A stretch of 64,000 bases of DNA from Protula sp. h YS-2021 (Eukaryota; Annelida; Polychaeta; Sabellida; Serpulidae). The position numbers and the translations under genes were made by a program. The stretch is taken from NCBI GenBank assembly GCA_949752745.1, contig OX457033.1, forward strand, positions 21,076,066-21,140,065, given 5' to 3'. This document shows, piece after piece, positions 12,397-24,815 of the stretch (position 1 is the stretch's first letter; each line of letters opens with the position of its first letter). Under the pieces are notes generated by a model. That model worked only from the letters and a program-made list of their open reading frames with translations, was not told the DNA's origin and ran no database searches.

Positions 12397-13794
12397 GTAT
12401 CATATCGAATAAACAAAAGGATTGGCATCCGACCAACCGCAGCAGAATCTTCCTTCAAAACACCTAACAAGATCCTCCTGGAAAAGCGCTGCCGCAGCTT
12501 TCATTTTCCGAACATAACTAAAGTTGACGTAAAGTTAATAAATGCATGGTATCACATCACTGTTTCGAATTCATCATATTTAATCATCAACCACTCATAC
12601 CTGGATTTCCGTGACAAGAGCAAGAAAACAGTGCGTGTGTTTGGCAGTACCCTAGACACTGACAGCACGTATGAAGGGCCGTTGTTTTGTCAAATATGGG
12701 AAGTCGGTCGTTCTACGCCGCACGTTATGTACGCATCCATTTACAATGAACCTCGAATAGATATGATCTATAACGGGAGGCATTTTCACCATGTAATGAT
12801 CAGCTGTGCTTTAAGCAAAGAGCTGGAAAATGTAACTGTAGTAGAACAGGTGACAATCACTCCAAATCCTTGCATTGTACCAAAATACAGACTGAGTGTA
12901 ACAATTCTAACCCCACGTCAACCTGAAATAGACTTTGGAATGTGTGTACCTGTCTTGTACGGAAATCTGGAAGATAGAGAATCCTATCTATTTGCAGAAT
13001 GGGTTGAACTTTATCGCATTTTTGGTGTTCGTGAAATCAATTTGTTTAACATCACACTACAAAATGTTTCTCCGGCATTTCTTAGAGTTGTCTCACATTA
13101 TGTAAAGGAAGGATTTGTGAGATGGCACAATATTACACCCCCCGTACCTTCTCACGATATCACATCGAAAACATTGTATGACGTTTCAAAGGGCTTGGAC
13201 GGTGCGGTGCTGAATCAATGCTTTATTGAAAACATGTTCAGATATAAATATATATTGTTAGTTGATCTGGACGAAATCTTTGTTCCAAAGTCAGGTAAGA
13301 ATTATTCTCATATTCTTAAAGATCAGCCCAAAAATGTAGTGTCTTATGTAGTACCATTCTCTTATTTCTATTTAGGTGTCAATGGTGAGGAAGACCAGCC
13401 ATCGCACATGGCAACTATGAAATATACAACCAAAACAACACCATCTTATTCAGTTCGCGTTAAATCCATAACAAATCCTCGTAGATGCCTGTACATGTAT
13501 TTTCACTATTGTAGTCAACCCTTCAAGAGCAAAAATGAAAAAATACATGACCAATATAAATTAAATCCCAATGTTTCTTTAGTACACCATTACAGAAGGC
13601 ATTGTAACACCATGAGGCGACAGCCTAGTAAATTTGAAAGAAAACATCTACGAAGAGTTTGTAAAAAAGGGATACATCATGCTAAACCCGACAAAGCTAT
13701 GCACGTTTTCAAAGACAAGCTTACTGGTAGCTTAGAGCCTATACTCAGGAAGTTAGGAATGTTGCCTTCTGAATTTAAAAAAGTACTCCAGTAA
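12397..13794 (+). CDS. Glycosyltransferase family 92 protein, main exon
   Basis: Codes for the catalytic part of a GT92 (DUF23-type) glycosyltransferase. Family members such as nematode GALT-1 transfer galactose to glycans in the Golgi lumen. Seen directly: the frame opens at an acceptor (TTTTTAG, 12391-12396) and stays open for 465 codons to a TAA. Hallmarks are the block FAEWVELYRIFGVREINLFN (13000-13059), the DXD-type metal and nucleotide-sugar motif VDLDEIF (13261-13281), an R/C-rich C-terminal region and several N-glycosylation sequons (NIT, NVS, NYS). The N-terminal cytoplasmic tail and membrane anchor expected for a type II Golgi enzyme are absent from this exon, so at least one upstream exon is missing from my model and I could not place it. 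AATAAA at 14073-14078 could serve as poly(A) signal. No frameshift or stop is seen, so the gene is probably intact. Substrate unknown. Confidence 0.9.
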   Translation, partial: VSYRINKRIGIRPTAAESSFKTPNKILLEKRCRSFHFPNITKVDVKLINAWYHITVSNSSYLIINHSYLDFRDKSKKTVRVFGSTLDTDSTYEGPLFCQIWEVGRSTPHVMYASIYNEPRIDMIYNGRHFHHVMISCALSKELENVTVVEQVTITPNPCIVPKYRLSVTILTPRQPEIDFGMCVPVLYGNLEDRESYLFAEWVELYRIFGVREINLFNITLQNVSPAFLRVVSHYVKEGFVRWHNITPPVPSHDITSKTLYDVSKGLDGAVLNQCFIENMFRYKYILLVDLDEIFVPKSGKNYSHILKDQPKNVVSYVVPFSYFYLGVNGEEDQPSHMATMKYTTKTTPSYSVRVKSITNPRRCLYMYFHYCSQPFKSKNEKIHDQYKLNPNVSLVHHYRRHCNTMRRQPSKFERKHLRRVCKKGIHHAKPDKAMHVFKDKLTGSLEPILRKLGMLPSEFKKVLQ

Positions 13795-15849
13795 TATCAA
13801 GAAAAAATCAAGTTGAACAAAGCCCAAATGACAAAACTTTTAAAGGAATTTATTTGCTGTTTGCGGAAGCGCAATTTCTATCGTATTATACGTGTTATTT
13901 GCTTTGTGAACTAATTGATTCTTAAAAATTGCACCCCTGCCATTTTAATTTTCTAAATGTGTCCACACATAAAACGCACTACAGCTTTTGTAAAAGATTA
14001 TAGGAACTGGCTTCAATCTATTTAGTTGCTTTATTAGTAAGAAAAGGTCTGGGGTTGCAAATAGTAAGTCGCAATAAAAGGGATGATAAAATGAATAAAC
14101 AATTTTAGTTTCGCATTTAATTAAAACTACGGTTTTTCTGTTCTCAAGATTAAAAAAATTAGAAGAGATCTACCTCTAATTCATGTTCCTAGCTGTTTGC
14201 ACGCTCATTATCGTATCCTAGCTGATTCTTTGCACTGGGTCTTTATAGTATCTATCTAACTGAAATAGCTGTACAATGAGTACCAACTTCGCAAATTATT
14301 AGCAAAATGAACACTCGGTAATTGAACAGTTCATTTTCATTACCAATATTTAGGCTGTTCTTCAAAAGCTCTTTAAAATAGCATCCGAAAACAACCTTAA
14401 CAATTAAAAAATATTGATAGTTTTAGCAATACCCCAAAGCGTCCACAGTGTCACAGTAGAAGGCCTTAAGTCTTATGTAAGTGCAACAGCGCACACTAAG
14501 CTTTTGCTTTGTGCTGAGCGTTCACTGTGCAGGCGGTAAAGGAAGCAAAAATACCCTGTCTTTACGGATTTATTTGACCTTGTAAACAAGCTTAATAATG
14601 ACAAATATATTGATAGAACTCGTTTAGATCCATTTCTATATTATTCCAAAGTGGGATGCAAATCGAACCAGCAGTTTCTGATGAGTTGTGATGACAAAAA
14701 TGACGGGCAAAATCACAGACGACTGTAAAGAAAAAAGTGTAATGAAAATCTCACGGGTGCCCTAATACCAAGGCATATAAGTCTTTGCACGTCTTGAACT
14801 GAAGCTTCATGTAAAATGTAAAATGTAAAAGCTTCATGTAAAAGCTTCATGTAAAATGCTGGAGCATTTTCGTAAAAGCTTCTTTCTCTCAGTATGCTAT
14901 ATATGTGCTGAAGAAAGGAGCTTTTTATCTGAGTAAATGCTCCCTTGACGTGCGGTTTATTCCTTTACGTTTTCTTTATTCTGTGACACATTTTTCGCTC
15001 TTTCCACACTTTGTTAGCCTTGATAACAAAATCGGTCAAGTTGTTAAATTGTTTGAATGGAATTGTAATTTTAATGGGAAATTGTTTCAATGGAAATACC
15101 TTTTGTTTGTAATATTATTCACCAAATATTTCTAAAACAGAAGTCTTATATTCATATATATGTCAGATTTAAATGAAAAGATCATCTGATAATTGCTTAT
15201 TTTAGTAGCAAGATGCAAGCGTCAAACGCTTACGTTCTGCCGTGTATTTGTTAATAAAACAAAACAAAAATAAAACCTTTAATTTTCAAAGATATTTTCG
15301 TGCAACAATAAGATATTAATATGGATGAAATGTATCAAGTAACACGCCACTTCATCTTACTTTAAAAGAAATGCATTTTACCTTCTTATCTATTCCTCAT
15401 ATTTGCTGGCCATATGATACAAATATTTTATGACCGACCATTTTTCTGACCATCTATTCCTTTTACTAGCTACCTTGATTTCCATGAAGAAAACGATATT
15501 TGTGGAACAGATTTTTGCGTGCCCTTCTAAAATATTTGAGATTTTTCTTTTGTTCATGTTGAACAATTTTTTGAAAACACACATTCGGCCATACATGTAA
15601 AACTAGAACGTCCAGGACATTGTGGCATGCCGAGATCTAGTTATCAAGTGCTCAAAGGTTTGTAGAATCCCCGGCAATGGTAAAGGTAAGTTAAAACTGG
15701 CTACTGAAATTGTTTCATAGGCCAGCATTTGTCCAATCTTCCGATCACCGCAAGAAAAGTCTTTTGGCTGCTGCAATTGAAAATGCAGCAGGCAACACAT
15801 ATTGGAAAGAGCACACATAAAGCACTTAAAATGCTGCCCTTTAGCAAAT
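13795..15849. other. 3' flank and non-coding stretch
   Basis: Probable 3' UTR of the GT92 gene up to about 14100, then AT-rich DNA without supported genes. At 14804-14880 there are several copies of AAGCTTCATGTAAAATG. Confidence 0.5.
14073..14078 (+). terminator. Candidate poly(A) signal of GT92 gene
   Basis: AATAAA 279 bases after the stop codon; a second one follows near 14093. Position is plausible, use is not proven. Confidence 0.45.
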
Positions 15850-16290
15850 TTGTGGAGGAACCACCAAGAAAAATAAGTTTTCAAGAGAGGGTCAAATACT
15901 AGACCGTTATAAACAATTTGAAAGCAATCCTATCAAATTTCCCATCCAAAGAACCGTTTTCAAAATTTGCGGTCCAAAATATGAAAAATGTCATTCCGCC
16001 ATTTTATGCGTATTGCAAGCAAAAGAAAATTTTCATGAGATAATTATTACTTTAGCATACATATAACATTTCAAAGCAATCTCATCAAAATTTTAGGAGA
16101 AGAAGTGATTTGAAATTGTTTGTCAAAAATTAAAAGAATACCGTTATTTAGCCAATTTTTGGTGGAACGTCCAGAAGGCATCTTTCAAGACCGGGCCATA
16201 CAGTCAATTTAATCAAAATTATAAGAAAAAATCTTTTTAAAGATTAGCTACCAAAAAATTTAAAAAATACTGCCATTTGAAAAAAGGGGG
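15850..16290 (-). repeat. Degenerate repeat with TCAAGAGAGG / AATCCGATC words
   Basis: Two to three imperfect ~130-bp units related to 20993-21690 and 30880-31130 (shared words: TTTTCAAGAGAGG, AATTTGAAAGCAATCC, GAGAAGAAG, GCCAATTTTTGG). Non-coding. Confidence 0.55.
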
Positions 16291-16457
16291 AGATTGGGTT
16301 AACCGTGCGTTCTAAAAGTGAGAAAAATGTGGCCATGAAGTCTATTATCTTGCCGTAAATAACGATGGGTTTGTATAAGAAGAAAGAGATGAATTAAGAA
16401 CGCCATATATTTTGCTCTCACAGTTTCTTTTGTTTTGAATGAGTTGTAACAGATTAA

Positions 16458-16712
16458 TCTATTTCAAACTTATTTCTAATGTTTAAGGAGGAATCGGATG
16501 AACCCAATTAATTTATGAATTCTTTATTATATTCTACCTTAAATCTTCCACATGTTTATTTACATTCTTCCTTCATTGATCGAGCGCAACACTATTTCAA
16601 ACTTATTTCTGACGTTTAAGGAGGAATCGGGTGAACACAATTAATTTATGTATTCTTTGTTATATTCTACCCTAAATCTTTCTACATTCTTCCTTAATTT
16701 AACGAGCGCAAT
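16458..16712 (+). repeat. 132-bp tandem duplication
   Basis: The block starting TATTTCAAACTTATTTCT and containing GTTTAAGGAGGAATCGG is present twice (from 16458 and from 16590) with a handful of differences. Confidence 0.8.
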
Positions 16713-17149
16713 AACCCATTGAGCACATGTGTATCTTTTGTGATTAGTGCAAAACAGATTGTGCGCTAAAATAAAAACATGTAATAAAAAAGAACCATGC
16801 GACCCCTTGTATGTGGTTTACTTTATAACTAATTACTCATACCCCTACACCCGCCTACCTTACTGAGATCATAAAATCAATCATTTTGTGAATAACTTGT
16901 GTTCTTTAAAATGTAAAATGTAATCATTGTTTTGTTTATATATAGCAAAGGCACCAGAGGGAATGGGCTTTCAGCGTGGTTTGTTTATATATATCAGTAG
17001 AGTGAGTTTCAGGGGAATGGCCTTGTTAAGTATTTTTAGATCAGTATATGTGTGTAGTTTTTGACTGTCTTATAAATAGAACAAACAGTGCAAGGCTTGT
17101 GTGGAAAAGTCTTGGCGTGAATTTTTTGTTCAGTGTGTTCAATGAGTTA

Positions 17150-17593
17150 TTTACACTTGACAAGCCTTTTTTGTGTCTTCTTCTTCTCTGAACATGTGGG
17201 CCCTAGGACCATGAAACTTGAGACTTATGAAGAGCTTGATCTAAGCGTGTGCATGTCACTTTTTATTTTCGTCTTCGATTTCATTTTCTTTGTTTAAACG
17301 CCATGTGAAAAGAGTGTATTTTTGCAAGTTAATGCAGAGCATTTAACGTACATCACTGAACACAGTTGCTGAGCTTTGTGCGAGCTCTCACTGCGTAAAA
17401 AGATAACACGGCGTATGCTGCTCAGCCAATAAAACCTTACGACAACAAAAAACACACACTACTCGGCTTATAAGACGTATTCAGGCTGTGTTGTTTGCAA
17501 TATATTATTCAAGAAATAACCCATTAAGGAATTATTTTTTCGTTTTAATTTTTGTCAAGTGTTTAACATTTCGCTAGCGAAATAAGGTTCTAG
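17150..17593 (+). mobile_element. Helitron2-like non-autonomous element, copy C
   Basis: Shorter copy of the element at 112-635 with an internal deletion after the start motif. The 3' end is well preserved: TTTGTCAAGTGTTTAACA, hairpin CGCTAGCG, end CTAG at 17593. Confidence 0.6.
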
Positions 17594-19267
17594 TTTGCTT
17601 TTGCGACTTAACATCTCTCATGTTTTATTAACCACATTAACAATTTATTCTCACGACTGCTCATTAAAAAAGAAAAAAAAAAAAACAAATTTTACAGCAA
17701 TTATCGATCCTTCTAATAATATTATATTTTTTAGCCTATTTAATCAGTAAAATTTCCAAATAATTTCAAAAAATTTATAGATAAAGAGTACATATAATTT
17801 TAATATCCACTTTGCTTGAAGAAAAAGAAAATATGAATTAAATTACTATACAATTGGATGCACGGTCAACGTACCAGACGATAATTTAGCATCGCAAGAA
17901 TAATGATATATTGCAAAATATTTTGGCGTAAAAGATGTTATTGTTCGATTAGTATCATCATTTTTAATGGAGAAAAGTGACATTCCTCCAAATCACAGGC
18001 TCAAATGATCACACGAAAATTTGATTCGGGGATTCTCTGTCAAGGGATGGCTATTGAAGAAATTTTTTGTGTTCTTTCTTCAGACTGGTTGTGCGTTAAA
18101 TAACGATTTATCGGACTTTTTCTGATAAATGGTTTAACTTAAAATTTAGAGTACTTTTTTCTTTTCTCTTGCTGCTAATTTAATAAAATAATAAAGATTT
18201 TTTTTTTTAAATATTATTCATTCGAATTCTGTCATAATTTTGAATACATTAACCTCACAAAATCTCACTTTTGCAAAATCAGAGCATACTTAAATATTTC
18301 CCGTAAAGTCTGAGTTTTATAACTCAGACTGTGTGAAATCAAAACAGTTTATTTTCTACACGCCACCGACTAATACGTCAACGAGTGCATTTAGTGGGCA
18401 ATTGCAAATAAATAAAAAAGTGACAAGTCTCAATACCAGCCTTAACTGCCGCCCCTAAACATTATAAAAGGAAAACCCCATAACCAATTTAGTCGTACAA
18501 GCGGCACATGCGCGAATGATTACTTGAATAGTCTTAAAGTAACACTTCACTGCCCAACCATTTTTAACAGCAAGTCTATTATATATATTGTAAGTATATT
18601 CAAGTTGTCTGTTACACATAAACCCTTGTAGAAAAGCCCTACCATGTCATTATGTGCATTGTAACAAAAGAGATAAGTAAATAGCACTGCGTTGCACATT
18701 TAGTGTTTATTATTCATACTACACAAGCGAATATAAAAATTTTGCAAGAGGGGATTGTCTAGCCAAGGAAGGGGGGAGGGGATCGTTATATACTTAATGA
18801 ATCAAAATGTCGAATTTACGTATTGTTTTATATTATGCCCCAAATAGGGGAGGGGATTGGGGGGGGGGGGCAATGCTGCAACCCTCAACCCCCTCCTGGG
18901 CACCCCGTTGTTTAAAAACAAATGTGCTTCATTCGTAAAGTAAAGCAAAGTGTATAACTGAAAATTAATTAACGTGATGTGACCAAGGCAAATTAGTCAC
19001 AGAGCAGTACCCCTCTATGTTTTGAGATAATGACCTGATTCGTATGTGTATACAGAGTTCAGAACGAAAGAAAGCTATGAAACGGCCAATTTACCGTTAG
19101 GTCCGTGTGGATTGGAAGAAATTAAACAATGCTAGGCCCCACTGTCCAGTTGTCAAATACATATCGTATCGAGAGAGCATTTCAATGCCATATTATATGC
19201 GGGTCCTGAAGCAGATAAAAAATATACTTGTACCTGTATACGACAACCACTATGACGTCATCACTTC
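17594..19267. other. Non-coding AT-rich stretch
   Basis: No gene supported. Contains a poly-A run near 17670 and a poly-G run near 18860-18873. Terminal inverted repeats of the Polinton that follows were looked for here and not found. Confidence 0.45.
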
Positions 19268-19774
19268 ATGGCTGCTTTTCTAAACAAAAGTTATTCTTAC
19301 ACAAAGTGCATTACGGGTTATCAAGACAAGAAAAAACACAGCTGCAATATGACATGCTTTCGATGTTGCAAAAAAAAAAAAAAAAAAAAAAGAAAAAAAA
19401 ACAATAATAATGAAGGTGACTGGGTTCAATGTACAGACTGCAATAGATATTTTGAAGGAGAAGAATGTTTTAATTTGCACAAGAAGACTACAGCCCAGGA
19501 TAATTCAACGTGCGAAAAAAAGATTTACTGGTGCCGTGAATGTGACCAGCTTGTTAACACCGCGTTTCACAAAGGCAAACAAAGGTGTGGAGAAGTGTAT
19601 TGTTAGACATGTAAAGATTTTTTTGCCCCCAAACCATGAATGTTACATGCAGACAATTAGAAGAGATGATGACGATTGCCAGAAGACATACATCTTTTTT
19701 TATTTTGAGTCGACACAAGATACTATAGTGCAATGCGAACAAGGGTACAAGAAAGATATACAGACTGGAAAATG
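19268..19774 (+). pseudogene. Polinton DNA polymerase B, piece 1 (N-terminal zinc-binding and ExoI region)
   Basis: N-terminal part of a protein-primed family B DNA polymerase, which replicates Polinton DNA. In the first frame (19268-19606) Cys/His pairs such as C-x2-C and a WCREC motif form the zinc-binding region usual for this family. A poly-A run at 19371-19391 produces an artificial Lys tract. The frame then shifts, and the second frame (to 19774) shows HECYMQ and an [10 protein letters not shown] block matching the ExoI motif, in which the usual first acidic residue is replaced by Tyr. The piece ends exactly at the 8-bp duplication GGAAAATG flanking the inserted element. Frameshift, altered exonuclease residue and insertion make it a pseudogene. 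Confidence 0.85.
19767..19774. other. Target site duplication, left copy
   Basis: GGAAAATG, repeated exactly at 22443-22450 on the other side of the inserted element; an 8-bp duplication is typical of hAT insertions. The polymerase similarity resumes directly after the right copy. Confidence 0.75.
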
Positions 19775-19802
19775 GAGTCAAGGCTGTTGTCTGTTAGAGA
19801 CC

Positions 19803-20136
19803 TCAGTACCACCTGGTGGCACTGGGCCGAGAGGTGGCACTGGGCCGAGAGGTGGCACTGGGCCGAGAGGTGGCACTGGGCCGAGAGGTGGTACTGGGCC
19901 GAGAGGTGGCACTGGGCCGAGAGGTGGCACTGGGCCGAGAGGTGGCACTGGGCCGAGAGGTGGTACTGGGCCGAGAGGTGGCACTGGGCCGAGAGGTGGC
20001 ACCGGGCCGAGAGGTGGTACTGGGCCGAGAGGTGGCACTGGGCCGAGAGGTGGCACTGGGCCGAGAGGTGGTACTGGGCCGAGAGGTGGCACTGGGCCGA
20101 GAGGTGGCACTGGGCCGAGAGGTGGTACTCGGGCTT
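19803..20136 (+). repeat. 18-bp minisatellite (GGTGGCACTGGGCCGAGA)
   Basis: About eighteen nearly identical units, some with GGTGGTACTG. Because 18 is divisible by three, all frames stay open and give artificial repeats (GGTGPR, ALGREV, WHWAER). These are not genes. Confidence 0.95.
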
Positions 20137-20149
20137 AATAGTTGTAATA

Positions 20150-20375
20150 TCCCTTCTTCCCCCTCCCTCTTCCCCTCCCTCTCCCCCCTCCCTCTCCCCC
20201 TCCCCCTCTCTCTCCCCCCTCCCCTCCCCTCCCCTCCCCTCCCCTCCCCTCCCCTCTCCTCCCCTTCCCTCCCCTCCCCTCTCCTCTCCTCCCCTCCCCT
20301 CCCCTCCCCTCCCCTCCCCTCCCCTCCCCTCCCCTCCCCTCCCCTCCCCTCCCCTCCTCTCTCTCTTCTGCCTCT
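20150..20375 (+). repeat. (CCCCT)n pyrimidine satellite
   Basis: Long pentanucleotide tract with CTC-rich interruptions at the start. Confidence 0.95.
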
Positions 20376-20379
20376 CCCG

Positions 20380-21120
20380 CAAGTTCAAGGTCAAATTGAG
20401 GTCAAAGTTTTTCTGACCTCAAAGTGGTTTCCAGAAAACTCCTACTACAGGGTTTGTCCTAAAAAGACGGCATTTGGCAGAGACATAGAGGGTAATGAGT
20501 TGTCGTCAAATCCGTAAAATTGTTTGACCTTGAACCTCAGAGGTCAAGGTCAAATTGAGGTCAAAATATTTTTGGAAACACCTATTAATCACGAAAAGTA
20601 GCCATAAAGGTGCTCAAATCCCAGTGTGAATGCATAAAACGTACTCAGTAAAGGGTAAACTTTCACCACTAACCTTGACCTTGAGGGTCAAGGTCAAAGG
20701 TCACGTGACTGCACGCGTCCTTAACGACAGGCCGACTCATATCGGAAACGGTCCAAAAAGACGTTATATAAGAGGTACCTCGGTGATCTTGACCTCCTCC
20801 ATCATGGTCAAGGTCAAAAACTGTAAGTTGACTAGTATCTCAAAAACGGTTAGAAAAGTGAATTTGATTTATTTGTGCCCAAATGAGGTTACATTATATT
20901 TACTTCGATGGCCTCGTTCAAGATAATAATCCGGAAGCTGACAATTATGTCGAAACACTGAAAAATGTGTCTTTGACCAAACATGTTGTGTCTCTGCCCT
21001 TGCAAGTGGGTGCTATTTCGCTACGTGTAGCGAAATTCGGTCTAGTTTTCGAAATGCTTCTTCTCCCACAGTATTGGTCAGATTTTCTTAAAATTTGTAA
21101 GAATATTTTTAGGTAGGCCT
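20380..21120 (+). repeat. AGGTCA-rich degenerate repeat inside the inserted element
   Basis: Same family as 3040-3560 and 5850-7345. Carries TCAAGGTCA several times and a perfect DR1-type word AGGTCAAAGGTCA at 20691-20703. Its end has the hairpin GCTACGTGTAGC followed by GGTCTAGTT, very like the 3' ends of the Helitron2-like copies in this window. Confidence 0.65.
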
Positions 21121-21690
21121 CTCTTGAAAAATTACTTCATTTGGAGATCCGCCTAATATTGGCTAAGTGGGGGGCATTTTTCTTTTTTAATTTTTGGCGT
21201 CGAATTTTCAAAATGCTTCTTCTCCCGCAATTTTGATTTGATTTCTTTCCAATTTTGTACGATTGTTCTTTTGATGCTTCTGTGTTGAAAATTTACTTGT
21301 TTTGGCGATCAACCAAAAATTGACCAAATTGGGGTCATTCTTTAATTTATTTGTAGCCAATTTTCAAAATTCTTCTTTCACAATTTCGATCGGATGAACT
21401 TTCAATTTTGAATAAATGTTCACCAGGCTTTTGTCTCTTGAAAAACCGATCATAAAGAAAATTGGGTAAATTGGGGGGGGGGGGCATTGTAAATTTTTGG
21501 GGTGTTAATTTTGAAAATGCTTCTACTCCCGCGATCGGGACTGACAACAATTGGCCAAATAGGGGCATTTTTAAATTGTTTGGAAGCATATTTAAAAAGG
21601 TTTTTTCTCACAGTTTGGATCGAATTGTCTTCAAATTTTGCAAAGTTGTTCAGTGGGCGGTATGCTTTTGGAAAGTTATTTTTGGCGATC
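20993..21690 (+). repeat. Degenerate TTCTTCTCCCGCA repeat
   Basis: Four to five imperfect ~150-bp units with CAAAATGCTTCTTCTCCCGC and GGCGATC words, related to the reverse-oriented repeat at 15850-16290. Confidence 0.55.
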
Positions 21691-21692
21691 AG

Positions 21693-22390
21693 CCATGGCA
21701 CGAAATTGATTTTGAGGTCTTTAATCAACGTGTCCTGACTTATTCTTCTTGATTGATTGTAAGTTTGTGTGAAATACTGATTAAAGAACGAGTTATTTGC
21801 ATTTAAAATAGCGTGAAGCCCCAGTACCACCTCTGAGCCCCAGTGCCACCACTTGCTCTGTTGGCCAATGCCATGGTACGAAATTGATTTTGAGGTCTTT
21901 AATCAACGTGTCCTGACTTATTCTTCTTGATTGATTGTAAGTTTGTGTGAAATACTGATTAAAGAACGAGTTATTTGCATTTAAAATAGCGTGAAGCCCC
22001 AGTACCACCTCTGAGCCCCAGTGCCACCACTTGCTCTGTTGGCCAGTGCCATGGTACGAAATTGATTTTGAGGTCTTTAATCAACGTGTCCTGACTTATT
22101 CTTCTTGATTGATTGTAAGTTTGTGTGAAATACTGATTAAAGAACGAGTTATTTGCATTTAAAATAGCGTGAAGCCCCAGTACCACCTCTGAGCCCCAGT
22201 GCCACCACTTGCTCTGTTGGCCAGTGACATGGCACGAAATTGATTTTGAGGTCTTTAATCAACGTGTCCTGACTTATTCTTCTTGATTGATTGTAAGTTT
22301 GTGTGAAATACTGATTAAAGAACGAGTTATTTGCATTTAAAATAGCGTGAAGCCCCAGTACCACCTCTGAGCCCCAGTGCCACCTCTGGG
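21693..22390 (+). repeat. 178-bp tandem repeat, about 3.9 copies
   Basis: CCATGG(C/T)ACGAAATTGAT recurs at 21693, 21871, 22049 and 22227, exactly 178 bp apart, with almost no differences between units. That points to very recent duplication or conversion. Each unit ends in CCAGTACCACCTCTGAGCCC, an inverted relative of the 18-bp minisatellite at 19803. Confidence 0.95.
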
Positions 22391-22442
22391 CCCAGTGCCA
22401 CCAGGTGGTACTGAGGCTTTTGGCTGACAACAGCCTCTCCTG

Positions 22443-22450
22443 GGAAAATG
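22443..22450. other. Target site duplication, right copy
   Basis: GGAAAATG, identical to 19767-19774. Confidence 0.75.
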
Positions 22451-23824
<1,374 letters not shown>

Positions 23825-23999
23825 TTTCTCATTGCAACGATATCATAGATATTATAACATGTTGGATAATTACAAGCACTAAAGCAACAACCATACATAT
23901 AACACATTAAGAAGTTGAAACACACTGAATGAATTCAATCTAGCTCTAATACTGAATGGTAACCTAACATGGCAAACAACATTATAGCCTTATTGTCAA

Positions 24000-24815
24000 A
24001 ATTGAAGCTTTTTCTAAAACGAATTGTTTTGCATTTTGGTAGAGGAAATTTGAGTTTATTGCGCAGATTGTGGGAGTTTGTTTGTGGTAATTGGAGGAGT
24101 TGATAAAGTTTATGGCTGGGCTCTTGTATTTGCTTAAATAACCTGTGTGTGATTTCAGTACGTCTTTGCTCTAGAGTTCAGTCTGTTCCAGTGGCAGTTC
24201 GTAAGTGAGCGAAGGAAAGACTATCCGGAACACTCGCTTCTGGATATTCTCTTTCTGAACTGTCAAGGACTTTGTCAGACCAGGATGCCAAACGGCAGCG
24301 GCATATTCTAACACCGGTCGGATAGTAGAGATATATATCAGGACTAGGTCATTTGGAGAGACGCCGCAACGCGCAAGATGTACAATTCCTGAACTCTGCC
24401 ATTCGCTTTCGCACATATTGCACTTACGTGCTCGTCCCAAGTTAGGTAATCCGAAATAATGACGCCAAGGAGCTTTGACGAATGTACTCTTTCGATAAAT
24501 GTATCCGAAATAATGACGCCAAGGAGCTTTGACGAGTGTACTCTTTCGATACATGTATCACCTATTTCAAGAGGATCCAAAAGTGGCTTTAATTTCTTAA
24601 AATATATTGTCAGTTCCTGAGTCTTTGAACTGTTAATCTTCATTTGGTTAGCGACTGACCAGTTTTCTAGGCTGATACTAGCATTTTGTAGATTCGGATA
24701 TTTTTCTTTACAAATATCGAAAACAGTAGTGTCATCGAAGAACTTGAAAATTGACAGGGGCAAGTGAATATCATCAATTATTGTAAGGAGTTGTGGTGAC
24801 GAAAATTTAAGCATC
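24000..24815 (-). pseudogene. Non-LTR retrotransposon reverse transcriptase, 3' fragment
   Basis: Reverse-strand remnant of a non-LTR (LINE) reverse transcriptase, which copies its RNA at a nicked chromosomal target. FKFFDDTTVF (about 24725-24754) corresponds to the YADDT catalytic box with Tyr-Ala changed to Phe-Phe. LENWSVANQMKINSSKT and KLLGVIISD..LTWDEHV are the usual blocks behind it, and IRPVLEYAAAVWHPGL belongs to the thumb region. The frame shifts near 24450. A 54-bp tandem duplication (about 24446-24553) repeats the ERVHSSKLLGVIISD segment. The 5' part with endonuclease is missing. It sits where polymerase motifs A and B of the Polinton gene should be. Confidence 0.8.

Larger units (their letters stand above)
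19775..22442. mobile_element. Inverted-repeat element (hAT-like, non-autonomous), 2.67 kb
   Basis: Inserted into the Polinton polymerase. The two ends are inverted copies: the left end contains AGGCTGTTGTC and CCTCAGTACCACCTGGTGGC, the right end contains the reverse complement of both in mirrored order. It is flanked by GGAAAATG on both sides (19767-19774, 22443-22450). The right terminus reads CAGGAG inward, in keeping with hAT ends. There is no transposase. The interior is an 18-bp minisatellite, a CCCCT satellite, members of two dispersed repeat families and four 178-bp repeats. The 178-bp repeats carry the 18-bp motif in inverted orientation, so the ends and the interior share one sequence module. 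Confidence 0.75.

Noticed and set aside
19723..20517. Collagen-like or repeat-rich proteins (GGTGPR, HLSAQC, PPLGPV)
   Set aside because: All come from the 18-bp minisatellite and the CCCCT satellite, whose unit lengths keep or cycle frames. Every strand and frame is open, which real genes do not show.
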